From assembly GCA_007449985.2 (NCBI GenBank), contig VIIQ02000205.1, positions 85,058 to 149,057 on the forward strand: a DNA stretch of 64,000 nt. The letters are read 5' to 3'. This document shows, piece by piece, positions 9,435-21,610 of this stretch. Source of the DNA: Desmodesmus armatus. Taxonomy: Eukaryota; Chlorophyta; Chlorophyceae; Sphaeropleales; Scenedesmaceae. Positions within the stretch are counted from its first letter, which is position 1. Each line of letters begins with the position of its first letter. The notes below the pieces were generated by a model. The model made no database searches. It had not been told where the DNA came from and saw only the letters and a program-made list of their open reading frames with translations. The position numbers and the translations under genes are program-made.

Positions 9435-12158
9435 TTACTGGCCGGGCACACCGGGGATGTTGCCGCCGCTGACGGATGCCAGGATAGCAAAGCCCAGGGC
9501 GTGGCCCTGCAGGACACAGCACAGCACAGCACAGCACGACACAGCACATCAGAAGGGGGCGGGGTCAGTAGGTGCGATCTACTGTAGTGAGCAGGTAGTG
9601 AGTAGAAGGAAGCAAGCAGTGCGGGTCACTGTACATGCAAAAGTGCAGGCCTGTTTGGCAAACCATGCACCCCTAAGTGCAGGAAAAGCTTGACTCATTT
9701 GGCAAACCATGCACCCAGGCCGTGTACAGCATGTGTGCCTCTGGTTCTGTTTGTGTATGCGTGCTGCAGGTATTCTGCAACATGCACACGCTGCCAGTCG
9801 CTGCATACCCCAATGCTGCAACTGACTGCTGCTGCATGACCACCAGTGCTGCATGACCACCGCTGCTGCATGACCACTGCTGCGGTGCAATGCTGCTGCA
9901 TGATGAGCACTCACCAGGGCGCCCCATGCCAGGGTGTCAATAATGGTGAAGCCTGCATATACAAGCACAGCAACAGCAAAGCAGGTGACAATTCTTCTTT
10001 AGTGTTCACGTGATAGTAAGCCGCTGACTCATGTTTGTGCACAAACTGCAAAAAAAGCACCAAGCCTGATTGGCAAACCTTCTCCGGGCTGTGCTGAAGT
10101 TACGATTTGACACCATGTACTGCTGACCGTCATCGCCCACTTGGCCCAGGCTCACAATACGTGATGGGGCTGCCTGGCATATCGTTTGTCACATAGGCCA
10201 GATTTTGGCTGGCTAATGGACACATGACATTCCTCCAATCAGCAGTCGCAGGCGTCACACTGTAACACCGGCCATGTGAGAGAACCACAACTTCGCCGAG
10301 CACGCCATATTTCCTGCACGCCCACTGCTCCCCCAGCCTTGAACGTCTCCCCAAGCGCATTGCAATCTCATCAATCTGCTTGCATACGCACTACTGCCCC
10401 ACACCCAAAATCCCCACATGCCGACTGAACCCACCCAACCCCCACAGCCCCTCACCCCCCCCCCCCTCCCCCCCACGCGCGCGCGAACTGAGCAAACCCA
10501 GCAACAACAAATCAATTGGCTGCGCACCTGCTGGGTCGTTTGTTGTGGTGATGAAGCTGACCTCCTGTATCTCATCATAATATGCTGCTTGCATGCGCAC
10601 TACTCCTCCACAGCTACATTTGCCACAGGCACACTGACCCATCCAACGCCCACAGTCCTCAGCTTAGCCCCCCCCCTCCCTTCCACACACACCCACAACC
10701 ACGACCCCCACATGCCCACTCAGCCCACCCAACACAACAATCGGTTGCGCACCTGCTGGTTCATTTGTTGTGGTAACTGCGCTGGCCTCATGTCTCATCA
10801 TAATATACTGCTTGCATGCGCACTACTCCGCCACAGTTACTTTTGCCACAGGCACACTGACCCATCCAACGCCCACAGCCCCTTGCCTAGCCACCCCGCA
10901 ACCAAACACCAGCTCCATCACCAACACCTGTACCACCACCGCCACCACCTGCACACCACTACCCTTTGGTACCAACACATGCCCACTGAGCCACCCCAGC
11001 CAAGCTGGCTGACCACGTACCTGCTGGGTCGTTTGTTGTGGTGATGAAGCTGGCCTCCTGCTGCAGGTTGTCAAAGTAGGTGGTGCCTGCAAACACACAG
11101 CAGACGAACAGCAGACACATGGGTCAAAACGCTTCTTTTTGCGGCTATCCTGTCACCATTGCATGCACTTGATGGATGTAACAGCAGCCAAACTGCAGAC
11201 ACATGGGCCAGACAGCAGGACACCACTGTGAAGGGGCACGGTGTGCTATTTCTTCTATTGGACAGGAGATGCATGGAGGCTGGATACCCGCTGTGTGTCA
11301 TAACATGATCAGCAGTCCCCAACACCCTGCAGTACCTGAGGCTCTGTTGCTGCTTACTGCGCTGCAGAAGCACTGTGATTGAACGGTGTGTACTGCTGTT
11401 AGATACCACAATACGCTGCATGACACAATCGTACGTGAAAGGCCTAAGACTGCTGATCTGGAGATGAGCTGTCACGTCGGCCCACATGCACCGGTTGTTG
11501 CTGGCTAACACCCACTGCACTTCACAGGCAGCAACCTCTGCTTCACAAACATGCTGCAGCAGCAGCCAGGGCATGATGACTGCTGCTTCTGTGCTGGCAT
11601 AGCACCTTGTATACAAGGCCACGGCCATTGCAGGGACAGACTGCGATGCTGCTGCACCCCTAGCCCCCTCGAAACCCCCAGACCCCCCAACAGTACTGCT
11701 GTGCTGTGCTGAGTCACACCTGTTGTCTTGGGGCCTGACACAGCCACGCTCTTCTGCAGGTCGCGGCGGTGCATGGGCAGGAAGGCAAAGCGGCCAACTG
11801 CCAGCATGATGGCTGTGCCAGCAGACACCTGCGTGCCAACACAGCAGCATGCGTTTGCTTGAGCTTTTGTCACAGCAGCAGCTGAGCTGGACAAGTGATC
11901 CACTGCTGTTGATAGTGGCATGGGTCTCTGATTCAATGTTCAATATCAGAGTACATTCTGGCAAACATGCAGCACCGACTGGTTGCTGCCGTGGGCTACA
12001 GCGAGCAATTTCAAGCAGGAGCAACGATCACAGGGACACACCGCCAGGTAGGGCTCGACAGTGGCCTTGGTCACCAGACGTGTGGCACGAGAGGGCCTGG
12101 CAGCGGCCACCTTGGCAGGGGCGCGCAGAGAGGCACGGTTGCACAGGGCGGAAGCCAT
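9435..12158 (-). CDS. PSAG: Photosystem I reaction centre subunit V (PsaG), chloroplast precursor
   Basis: Five exons on the minus strand join in phase: 12158-12042, 11828-11720, 11086-11021, 9952-9915 and 9506-9435, giving 133 residues. Exon 1 encodes a transit peptide (MASALCNRASLRAPAK, rich in Ala/Arg/Ser). Exon 2 gives the first membrane helix and GRFAFLPMHRRDLQK. Exon 3 gives the stromal loop ending in SFITTTNDPA. Exons 4 and 5 give GFTIIDTLAWGAL and GHALGFAILA, the second helix. The LP-x-HRR basic patch and NDPAGF-x-I-x-D-x-LAWG block mark PsaG rather than its relative PsaK. PsaG sits at the edge of the PSI core and binds the LHCI belt. All five exons are small, and the gene is stretched to 2.7 kb by repeat-filled introns. 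Confidence 0.93.
10528..11086 (-). repeat. Three tandem copies of PSAG exon 3
   Basis: The functional exon 3 (11086-11021) is followed in the transcript by two related copies, at 10807-10753 and 10584-10528, each with its own AG acceptor, CAG-GTGCGC donor side and about 70 bp of shared flank. The last copy is 57 nt, symmetric in phase, has no stop and ends in the same SFITTTNDPAG peptide. The middle copy is 55 nt, so it breaks the frame and reads into TGA. Spacing between donors is 268 and 225 bp. Confidence 0.85.
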
Positions 12159-12920
12159 CTTCGCTTTTCCTGATTTGTAGATGATGGAGAGATGAGATGA
12201 GCGAAGATGCTTGCGACTGTGGAACAGATGCTTTCGTCTGCACTCACGCTGATCACTGTGCTGCCTGGCACCCCAGAGATGCGGTTTAGCAGGTGGTTTA
12301 GGGCAGGCACTCAGGACGGCATGCTCAAGAAGGGAGATTAAGCTACAGTGTACAGCTATAGCAATTAGCCTGCTTCGGGGCAGCGGCATAGGGATTTGAA
12401 AACATTGGACACAGCTTGATCAGCAGCACATCATTGTTTGTGCCAACTGGCTGCTTTCTTGCATATGTGCCACCTTTGCTCTTATTGGCGGAATTTTGGG
12501 CGCTAATTGAATGCAGCTGGTCTGATGGGCAGTCAGCACCACAAACACAGCTTGAGCCACAGTGTCTGTCTGCTGGTGAGGAGAGTGGGAGTGCAAAGTG
12601 TTACAGGAAAGTACACCCATATCAACACCTGAAGGTATCAAGCACTGCGACCACATTAATCGCACGACATGCATACCACCAGCTGATCCACACACACCAA
12701 ACTCCACAGGGGCAGCCGATGTCTCGTACTTCAAGGCTTGACCGTCCATCCTCCCAGAACAACCACCAGCAAACCGTTGGCAAGGCATAATGTAAAGACC
12801 TGACAGGCAACCTGAAGTATGTAACAAAACACATCAAGCAGAATAACTGGGAGCTTACACACGGTCAGTTCGGCCACACATCCCCCAACACCCTCAACCA
12901 CCAGACCCCTACGGCTCCCC
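12159..12920. other. PSAG promoter region and intergenic DNA
   Basis: About 760 bases separate the PSAG start from the repeats behind the polymerase gene. No coding sequence is supported. The PSAG promoter and 5' UTR must lie here, on the minus strand; I see no certain TATA box. Confidence 0.4.
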
Positions 12921-13660
12921 AGCATGCGCATGCTTCCTGAACACATACCCATTGGCCATGCGTGCTGGGCCCCCCTAGGCCAGCCAAGGCGCTCACAGCC
13001 AGCCTGCTACCTACCACCCTCTCCACCCCCTGGTGCCACCCTGCCGCCAATGCTGCTCGCCTCGTGCCTCACCACATTGAGCCCGCTGCTGAACAAGGCG
13101 CTGTGTGCTGTGGTGTGCTGTGCACGCTGTGCCGCCAGTCCTGTAAGAAAGCCCCTACTGCTGCTCAGCATGCGCATGCTTCCTGAACACATACCCATTG
13201 GCCACGCGTGCCGGGTCTTTGCTGGGCCCCCCTAGGCCAGCCAAGGCGCTCACAGCCAGCCTGCTGCCCAACACTCTCTCCACCCTGGTGCCACCCTGCC
13301 GCCATTGCTGCTCACTTCGTGCCTCACCACATCAAGCCCGCTGCTGAACAAGGATCTGTGTGCTGTGCACGCTGTATCCGGCTGCCAGTCCTGTGCTGAA
13401 GCCCCTACTACTGCTGCTCAGCATGCGCATGCTTCCTGAACACATACCCATTGGCCACGCGTGCCGGGTCTTTGCTGGGCCCCCCTAGGCCAGCCAAGGC
13501 GCTCACAGCCAGCCTGCTACCCACCAACCTCTCCACCCCTGGTGCCACCCTGCCGCCGATGCTGCTTGCTTCGTGCCTCGCCCGCTGCTGCGCCACATCA
13601 AGCCCGCTGCTGAACGAGGCGCTGTGTGCTGTGGTGTGCTGTGCACGCTGTGACCTCTGC
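12921..13660 (-). repeat. Three tandem copies of a C-terminal coding unit behind the polymerase gene
   Basis: A unit of about 240-260 bp starts with the block GCATGCGCATGCTTCC and repeats at 12921, 13165 and 13428 (plus coordinates). On the minus strand the copy at 13428-13660 is in frame with the Gln-rich polymerase tail (SRLAVSALAGLGG). The other two copies carry small indels and stops. Each contains a candidate GTATGT donor. Confidence 0.8.
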
Positions 13661-16600
13661 CGCGGCTGCCCGTCTTGTGCTGAAGCCTGCGCGGGCTGGA
13701 GCTGTGCAGGTGCAGAACCCTGCCTCCTACCCTGGTCCCTACCAACGCGGCCACTGCTGCCGCCCCCACCACTGCTGCCACTGCTGCCACCACCACGGGA
13801 AGTGCCGTGCTGCTGTGGCGGCTGCACCCCCTGCTGCTGCTGCTGCTGCCCGGACCCTGATCGCCGCGGTCGCAACTGACGACCGCGCAACTGACGAGAG
13901 TTGCTGCTACTGCTGCCACCACCACCACTGCTGCTGCCAACACTCAGCCCCTGCATAGCTGCCATCACTACCGGCAGCTGCTGCTGCTGCTGCTGCTGCT
14001 GCTGGGCGTGCTCCTCCCAGTCCCCACTGCCCGTGCTACCATCCTGCAGCGGCTGCTGCTGCTGCTGCAGCAGCGCCTCCCTGCGTCTGCGCTCCTCATG
14101 CACGCGCAGCATCTCCTGCCGCTGCTGCTCCCGTTCCTCCGCCTCCCGCTGCTCTATAACCCTCCGGTGCGCAAGGAAGTCCCCTAAACACACGTGCCGG
14201 GGACCGCATTCCTGACCCTCCCCACACCCCAGGCACCGCAACAGCTGCCGAAAAACCTCAAGAGCTTCTGCTATCAGCTGGCATCGATCCGGGTCCTTAC
14301 TGACGCTGGCGTTATCCTTGTTCACGAGGCCGCTGCTGCATGCGAGGAGGCTCATGCAGTCATGTAAGGCCTCTAGCTGCTGCTTCAGCTGCGTACAAAG
14401 GTCTTCAGGGAGCTGCTGCTGCAGCTGTAGGGCCAACGGGCTGGGCATGACCCCTAGCTGCAGTACCGCCTGGGGTCCGAACAGCCACGCGAATGCAGCG
14501 AGGACTTGCTGTTGCTCTGCGGGGGTGTAGCCTGCAAGCTGCTTTCACCGCTGCTGCTGCTGCTGCTGCTGCTGAGGGCGTGCTGTAGCTGCTGGTGGGA
14601 TGCTGCGACAGTTGCTGCGATGTAGCTGGCGGTCCTGCAGGAGGATAGGTGGCTGTGGGTGCCCACGGCACGGGCTGTGTTGTCACCTGGACAGCAGCAG
14701 CAGCACGCAGCAGCAATGCAGGGTGATGATGTGACAGGGCAGGCAGCCATATATATCTGTGGCTTTACACTGGATCAATGGAAGCCAGCCTGACGCCTTG
14801 CTGCAAGCAACAACCACACCCACCAGTATGAGTCCGCCCCCCCTCCCGCTGAATGAAACGATATATAATTGATACGGCTCGTCTTCCCGTCACCCTGCAT
14901 CCCCCCCCCCAGGTCACGCACACCTGTGCCTACCATGTACTGGGCCTTTTGTATGCAAGGGCTCAGCAATTCGTCTTGCACTCGAGGTCCTACCTGCATT
15001 GAAGGGGTCCTCGATGCAGAAGATGTAGTTCTTGGCCCCCGGCCAGCCCGCCTCCTTCCACTCCCCCCACCAAGTGCTTGCCCGCCAGCTGCTGTTGCGG
15101 CCCTGCGCCCAGTCGCCCAGCACAGGAGCATAGAACTCAAAGAACCCTGCCAGCAGCTGCCCGATGCTCTGGCCATTGAGGGCGGCCTCACCCTCCCTGG
15201 CCCTGCGCCCCAGATAGGCGCCTGCGCCTGCAACAGTCACAAGGGGGTGGTGTTACATGATACACCTCGTTTCAGGTGTGCGTCTTTGGCTTACCCAGTC
15301 GATCAGTGTAGAGAGTACCGCTTTGCGGTGAGAGTATCTACTTGTAACAACCTCCCCCCCAAATACACAGTCAGAGGCCGCACAATCGCCCAGCACAGGA
15401 GCGTAGAACTCAAAGAATCCCGCCAGCAGCTGCCCAATGCTCATGGGGTTCAGGGCGGCCTCACCCTCCCTTGCCCTGCGCCCCAAGTAGGCGCCTGCGC
15501 CTGCAACATGAAAGGGGGGGGGTACATAGTCCACATTCAGAGGCCGCCCAGTCGCCCAGCACAGGGGTGTAGAACTCAAAGAACCCCGCCAGCAGCTGCC
15601 CAATGCTCAAGGCGTTCATGGCAGCCTCCCCCTGCCTGGCCCTGCACCCCAGGTAGGCGGCTGCCCCTGCAATGAAACGTTGGCAGCAAACAAGACCCCG
15701 GGGGGGGGGGGGGTGAGAGCACATTTACTCACAACTACACACAAGGTCATGTTTGAGGGCAAACACAGGCAGCACCTGCCCAACGCTCTTGGTGTTGAGG
15801 GCAGCCTCCCCCTCCCTGGCCCTGCGCCCCAGGTAGGCGCCTGCGCCTGCAACAGAAATGCCAGCAAACACGGGGTGCCGGGGGGGGGGGGGGGCATTCA
15901 GAGGCGGGTGTTCAGCAGCCACAAGTTGCATATTCAATGTTTGAGGGCAACACCGGCAGCAGCTGCCCAACGCTCTTGCTGTTGACGGTGGCCTCCCCCT
16001 CTCTGGCCCTGCGCCAAAGGTAGGCGCCTGCGCCTGCAACACAACCAGCAGCAAACAAGGCGGGAAACCACAGAAGACATGTTCAGGGGCCACCAAGCAA
16101 TGCACCGAGTTCCCTGCCGCGCTTCTGGTTTGCTCAGGATACTGCAGTTGCATGAAGACGTTCAAGGCGAGTAACAAAGCCAGCAGGCACAGGGGTTGGG
16201 GGGGTGCGGTGGGGGGAGGGAGTACATCTGTTGGAAGCTCCTGCTGAACAGTGAGGATCCTCACCTGATATACTGGCAGGCTTCTCAATTGCTCAGGATG
16301 CTGAAGTTGCCAGAAGACGTTCAAGGCAAGTAACAACGGCAACATGTCCGGGGGGGGGGGGAGGCGGGTGTTAACATGTTTTGAAAGCTCCTGCAGTGCA
16401 ATGAGGATCCTCTTACCTGTGGCTGCCTTTGTGTAGACCCTCTTCAGTGCCGCTGAGTTTATGTTTGGCAGCTGCAGCACGCGTGGCTGCCTCATATCAG
16501 GGGGCAGCACTGCAGGCTGGGTGCCACACAAGGGGGAGGATGTTTAACACTGAACATTTCTACTGGACAGTGATTAAATATCCTCACCTGTGGCCGCTTT

Positions 16601-19600
16601 TGTGTAGACCCTCTTCAGTGCCGCTGAGTTTATGTTTGGCAGCTGCAGCACGCGTGGCTGCCTCACATCGGGTGGCTCCTTCTCCAGCAGCTGCCAGATG
16701 GGGGGCAGCACTGCAGGCTGTGTGCCACACTGCATACACATCAATACGATACATCACAGCACAGTATAGCACAGTGCATTGCAGAAACGTGCTTGCAATG
16801 CGTGCTATGCACTTCGTAACACTTATCAATGCTGACACCCTGACCTAGGCTGCACAAATGCGGCTAGATGAAACTGCATTAGGTGCAAAAGGCATACATA
16901 CATGCCATGGCGATGATGCACCAGTGAGGGTAGATAGCCTGTAGGGGACGGCTTCACTAAGATAAAAACGAGCAAACCTGGGACAAATATATGCATGCAT
17001 CAACAAGACACATAAGCATCATGTCTTACATGTGGGACGCGCTTCCACCTTGCAACCCCTATCAATCCAACTGTCCTACACATGCTATGGAGCAGGCAGA
17101 CAGCAGGTCCCCCCCCCCTCCTGGTAGGTAGAAGGTTACCATCAGCCCCAGGCTCCAGCTGTTGAGTGCACGGGTCTCAGCTGTAACATCAGCGGTGCAA
17201 TCACACTTACCCTTTTGTATTTGATTGAAACTGATTGATTTTATATTTTGAAATATATTACGTAATCATATAATTTGACTTATAATCAACTCCCACCTGT
17301 GAGTAGAAGGCCACTAGCAGCCCCAGGCTCCAGCTGTTGAGTGCATGGGGCTCAGCGGTGCATTTACATAAAGCCTCAACACCACCTCACAAACATAACT
17401 GCGACATAGCCGCTGCCAAAAAGAGGGAAACAAGGACACCCCCACCTGCAGGTAGAAGGCCACCAGCAACCCCAGGCTCCAGCTGTTGAGTGTGTTAGCG
17501 GCAGCGTCATTGAGACCGTGTGCAGCGGCCCACGCCTTCACCAGCCGATACCTGAGTGAGTGGCGGGAAAAAAGAGTGAGCGGCAGGAAAAAGGAGTGAG
17601 TGGCGGGGAGAAAGAGTGAGTGGCGGCAGGTAGGGGGATAGGAAAGGAGGGTTGGAAAGAATGGCACAGCCGTCAGGCTTCAGCAGCAGACACGAAAGGG
17701 AGCAGACGCAACGGGCATCTGTTGAGACCACCCAACAGGCAATGCCTCAGCAGTATGATGCAGAAGAGCTGCTACATTGCCCATTTGTTTAGCCCGTACA
17801 GTTGCCCAATTGCCCAAATTTTAGCACCCACAGTAAGCAGCTATGCTAGGCACTCGCTGTGCAGGAGTTCAGGGCTACAGGGCGGTATGTCGTGCTTGAC
17901 AGCCCGCAAGAACTGCCAAGCAAGGCATTGCCGTGGTTGTGCAAGCAGCCCTATGCCAGCAGCACATAGTGACCAAACGCAGTGCTGAAAGTCTTGCTGG
18001 ATGCTACCGCTGCACTGACAAGTGATCACGGACACCCACAGCGGAACCCGCTGAGCTAATTAGTCAGCGCGGACGCCTGATTTGTCATGATGAACCCTGG
18101 TAAAACCAATCAAAAATCACGGACGCCCACAGCAGACTCACAAGGTTGCGTAGCGACGATCCAAGGAGCCCAACAGCCTGCAGGTGTGACATTATAGGGC
18201 AGGAGCAGGGCAGATGCTTTGGTAAGGTGTTGTGCAGGAGCATGTCACAGTGTGTGTCACATGCAGTGTGCATGTAACATGGCGTGTGCCTGAGTCAGCA
18301 TTGCGTGAGTCAGCAATCAAACGGTGCAGCAAGCACCTGATCTGGTGCCTGAACACATCAGGGGAACCGCAGCCACAGACAGAACACCAGGAGAATGCAG
18401 CCACACATCCAAGACAACAACTGCACTGAACAGACTCAGTCTGTACAGTACGTATGGTACATAGCAAAGGGCAGCAAACACATCACGCACATGGCGCCAA
18501 GCAGCACCCCATGCTGTAGACTGTCAGCTGCCTTGCTGTGATGCTGGGGTTCCCACCAAAAATAGGTTTCACACTTTGGGCTGGAAATCCGACCAGAGCC
18601 GAACCATAAAACCCTCGACCTCGACCCTAGTCAGTACACCAACATGCTCACTTCTGCATGTCAGCCTTGAAAGTGCATTCCGGCCTGTTGATGGACACAT
18701 CACACTCCAGGCCGGTGCCCTTGTGTTTGAACTTGATCACAGGCACTCGCGCATGCAGGACACGCTCCACCTGCAGCACACATTTGTTGCATGTGTGTTT
18801 CACTGTGTGTACCCACGCACCCTTACCCAACTTTGGATGATTGATGCATTGGCTGGGTGCACTTCCTGTGTCTATACACACGCATACATTCGTGCATGCA
18901 GGATGCTGAGGTGCATCTGCCGAGAGCCATACACCGCTTTCAAATAATAGTAAGACTCGTGGGTCTACACCAAGCAAGCACATGGCGGTTGCGACTGTAT
19001 CAGCAGATGTGGCTGGCAAAACACGCACATACTGTTACTGTAAAACGGTTCAGGCTGAGCATACATACGAGTCCCAGCTGCACACAGCTGTACCGACCTG
19101 CCCCTCAACAACACCCTGCTGCTCCAAAGCATCTGCCAAGTCAGCCAGCTGCAAGCATTGGCACATTACCATGGTAGTGAGGTAGTGGCAGATGCATATC
19201 AGGTGGTTTAGTTGCTGTGCTGCCCTCTGCTGAAACATGTGAGGACTGGCAGCTGCTGTCAAGCTAGAAATGTGCTTCTGCTGTGCCCTATGCTGGGTTA
19301 GGCCCCCTGGCAGTGAGGGTTAGTGTGAGCACCCAGCGAGCTGACGGTGTTGAACCATCTCCCGCCATCTCTGCGAGCGCAAGCTTGCAAGGCATCCAAG
19401 CGAGGCTGCCGAAGCGTGCACGGCCAGTATCTCTACAGGAGTATGCATGCTGCATGTGTGCATGCTCGTGGTGCTGCTGCTGCTGCTGCTGCTGCGGTTA
19501 GCTCCAGCTGCTGCTGCTTCCCTCACCAGGTACTGCTGCTCCAGGTTGTTCCATTCATACAGCTCAATCTGCCTGTCATCTGGGCCCAGCACCCAGCCAG

Positions 19601-20521
19601 CCAGCGCAAAGTCAAGATCACTGCCTGCAGGCCAGCACACCACAGCACACACCCCAGCACACGGCAAATCAGCTCGATATATACATCAGCAACGTGCCTT
19701 CATTACAATGGGAATAAAGGGTGTTCCCTTTTTTTGGCCTCCACAGAAGGTCACAAACTGCCCACCACGGTGACCGAAAGCAAGAGGTGGTGTCGCAGGC
19801 AGATTCACTGGAGGCTGTGTGCATAGGTTGAGGTTGTGCTGGTGGTGGTGAGTTCTGTCATGGTAGTGTGAGACCAGGTTCAGTCTGATTGTTCGCACCA
19901 GGAAGGTGCAGGCCTGCCCTGTAGGAGCCGAAAGTCTCCAAGCTGCAGTGGAACTCAGGTCGACAGACCTGCAAAAGCAACGCATCATAAAATCAAAGTT
20001 GGTGGATGTTCTAGCCTTTTCAAGCAGCGGTATGTTCAAAGTGGTACTCATACTAACCTCATCCGCACAGCAAAACAACAGTTGCACATGCTGGCTGGCA
20101 CGCCTCTGCTACAAAACCAGCAAGAGCCGAAGCTACAACCACAGCAGCATCAAATGGCTTCTTGAGAGGTGGTTGAACCCAGTTCATAACATACATCAGA
20201 TGCACCCATCCCATGCTTGCACAAGCACAGCCTGTCAACCGTCCAAAGTAAGCTCGCTGTCATCGCACCTGTCCTACCAGCTGCTGCATGTCTGCCACGA
20301 CTGCCCGCCTTGCTTCATCTGACGCCTGGTTGGGCTGCAGGGTCTGCATGGCACCGCACATAAACAGGCTCCTGGCTAACGCGCTTGCAGCAGGGGTCCA
20401 TCAACCATATCATCTGCATCATCAGCATGAGACGCGTGCAGATCCCTGCACCCTAGGAAGCCACACTAACCTCAAGTAGAGCACCCAGAGCATCCTCCAG
20501 AAGGTTTAGTGCATGACCCAT
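13408..20521 (-). CDS. Non-canonical poly(A)/uridylyl polymerase (TRF4/Cid1-type nucleotidyltransferase)
   Basis: Exons on the minus strand that join in phase: 20521-20471, 20343-20278, 19968-19899, 19624-19527, 19148-19098, 18770-18652, 18177-18142, 17551-17446, 16729-16588 and 15227-14994, then one near 14700-14560. The nucleotidyltransferase core is FGSYRAGLHLPG joined across an intron to SDLDFALAG; the two Asp of DLD are metal ligands, and the third is in GLECDVSIN. Next come LVKAWAAAHGLND and LGLLVAFYLQ (central domain), VLPPIWQLL, and the PAP-associated block IGQLLAGFFEFYAPVLG with FCIEDPFNAG. Such enzymes add A or U tails to RNA. The tail is Gln/Ser-rich with CAG runs. Between about 14560 and 14530 the frame shifts from the exon to a long Gln-rich frame (stop at 13408), which I cannot resolve; the 3' end is therefore uncertain. 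Confidence 0.85.
14994..16055 (-). repeat. Five-copy array of the acceptor side of the polymerase exon at 15227-14994
   Basis: The real exon begins at 15227 (GAGAYLGRRAREGEAALN). Upstream in the transcript, four further copies of its acceptor and first 100 or so bases begin near 15505, 15671, 15851 and 16036. The nearest copy still encodes SIGQLLAGFFEFYAPVLGD without a stop. The farther ones are more diverged. Runs of G separate several copies. Only the 15227 copy continues into the full exon with FCIEDPFNAG. Confidence 0.85.
16427..16729 (-). repeat. Duplicated polymerase exon 16729-16588 with a shortened second copy
   Basis: A near-identical copy lies at about 16520-16427. It keeps VLQLPNINSAALKRVYTK and a GTAAGA donor but lacks the segment encoding IWQLLEKEPP, and its acceptor AG has changed to TG, so it is probably skipped. 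Confidence 0.8.
17128..17551 (-). repeat. Three copies of the donor side of polymerase exon 17551-17446
   Basis: The real exon ends in LNSWSLGLLVAFYLQ at 17446. Two further copies of this end lie near 17295-17345 and 17128-17170. The second keeps LNSWSLGLLVAFY and the third LNSWSLGLMVTFYL; both donor sites are altered. Confidence 0.8.
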
Positions 20522-20863
20522 GGCTGTGCTTTTACTTCACGCTCAGCTGTTGTCAGCAGCTGGCTTGAGGGTTGGCTTGAGGGTTCGCTTGAGGGTTGAG
20601 ACCAGGGCCTAGGGCGTGGTTACAGGTATAAAGGCCATGATGAAGCCCACTCACTAGCCGGAAATGCCGAGACGTGCCCAGTGACAGCCTATCTATGCTT
20701 GAGGATTGTGTGATGGTATATTGTTTCAAAATAGTCACACAAGCACAAGGGAAGCACACAGAACCTTTGTTTCGCACAGACATCAAGCCTGTGACTGCTC
20801 AGTCGGCGCCAAAGAGGACTCGGACAGAAAATCGGCATCAGATCACCATCGTTATCACTCACA
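20522..20863. promoter_or_regulatory. Divergent promoter region
   Basis: 342 bases separate the start codons of the polymerase (minus, 20521) and the Gln-rich gene (plus, 20864). It must contain both promoters. A short direct repeat (GGCTTGAGGGTT, three times at about 20570-20600) is the only obvious internal structure. Confidence 0.45.
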
Positions 20864-21610
20864 ATGCAGCTCCAAACGGCCTTGCGGTTACTAGAAGGTA
20901 ATTCCTGGGATTGTGGTTGCCCACTGATGGTCAGATTCATTCCCCTGTGTCTGATCAGCATGGGTGTTGCTGCTGCTGTTGGGGCTGGTGTTGCTGCTGC
21001 TGCAGGCGCAAGGGTGCTGTCTTGCACTGCCAAGGCAGGCATCACAGCATCTTTCAGGTGGGATCCATGCATCAATTGGAAATCTTGCGCCTGTGGGTTC
21101 TTCCCTGGCTGGCTTGGTGCAGTCAATGCATCTGCAACCCCCACTCCTGTGGATGTCTGGTGTGTGCTTGTTGATTGCAGATCCATCAGCCAATGGCACC
21201 CTGAAATTGAAGCTCAACCACAACAGCAGCAGCAGCAGCAGCAGCAGCAAGCTCACTCAGCAGTCTTTGCACCGCTGCAACAGCCTGGCAACATCCAGCA
21301 GCAGTGGCCTCAGCAGCAGCAGCTGCTGCAGCTGCAGCAGCACATCAGGCAGGGCCTGCCCAGTGTGCAGCAGCAGCAGCAGCCGAACCAGTGGAGCAGC
21401 AGCAGCCGTGCCCTGCACACACATGACTCACATGACAGCAGCAGCGGCCCCAGTAGTCAAGAGCTGTATGAGGATCATGTGGCATCAACGCATCAGGGCC
21501 AGGAAGAGCAAAGCAGCTCCTCGCAGCTGTCTACACGCATTGGCAACCTCACAGCTAGCCAGGAACTGGACGAACTCCTGAAGGTGCGGCAGCACCTGAA
21601 ACCTCTGTGA
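20864..21610 (+). CDS. Small Gln-rich protein of unknown function
   Basis: Three exons join in phase: 20864-20897, 21006-21057 and 21181-21610, giving 171 residues. The N-terminal part (about 35 residues) is ordinary sequence including AKAGITASFRSISQWHPE. The rest is dominated by poly-Gln from CAG runs at 21221-21250 and later, mixed with Ser and His. The C-terminus, IGNLTASQELDELLKV, is an amphipathic helix-like segment whose coding DNA is repeated downstream. I do not recognise the family. The ATG was chosen because exon phases match. Confidence 0.55.
   Translation: MQLQTALRLLEGNSWDCGCPLMVRFIPLCLISMGVAAAVGAGVAAAAGARVLSCTAKAGITASFRWDPCINWKSCACGFFPGWLGAVNASATPTPVDVWCVLVDCRSISQWHPEIEAQPQQQQQQQQQQAHSAVFAPLQQPGNIQQQWPQQQQLLQLQQHIRQGLPSVQQQQQPNQWSSSSRALHTHDSHDSSSGPSSQELYEDHVASTHQGQEEQSSSSQLSTRIGNLTASQELDELLKVRQHLKPL

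Noticed and set aside
11071..12024. Long minus-strand open frame overlapping PSAG
   Set aside because: It runs through two PSAG introns in another frame and has no family resemblance; the spliced PSAG exons explain the locus.
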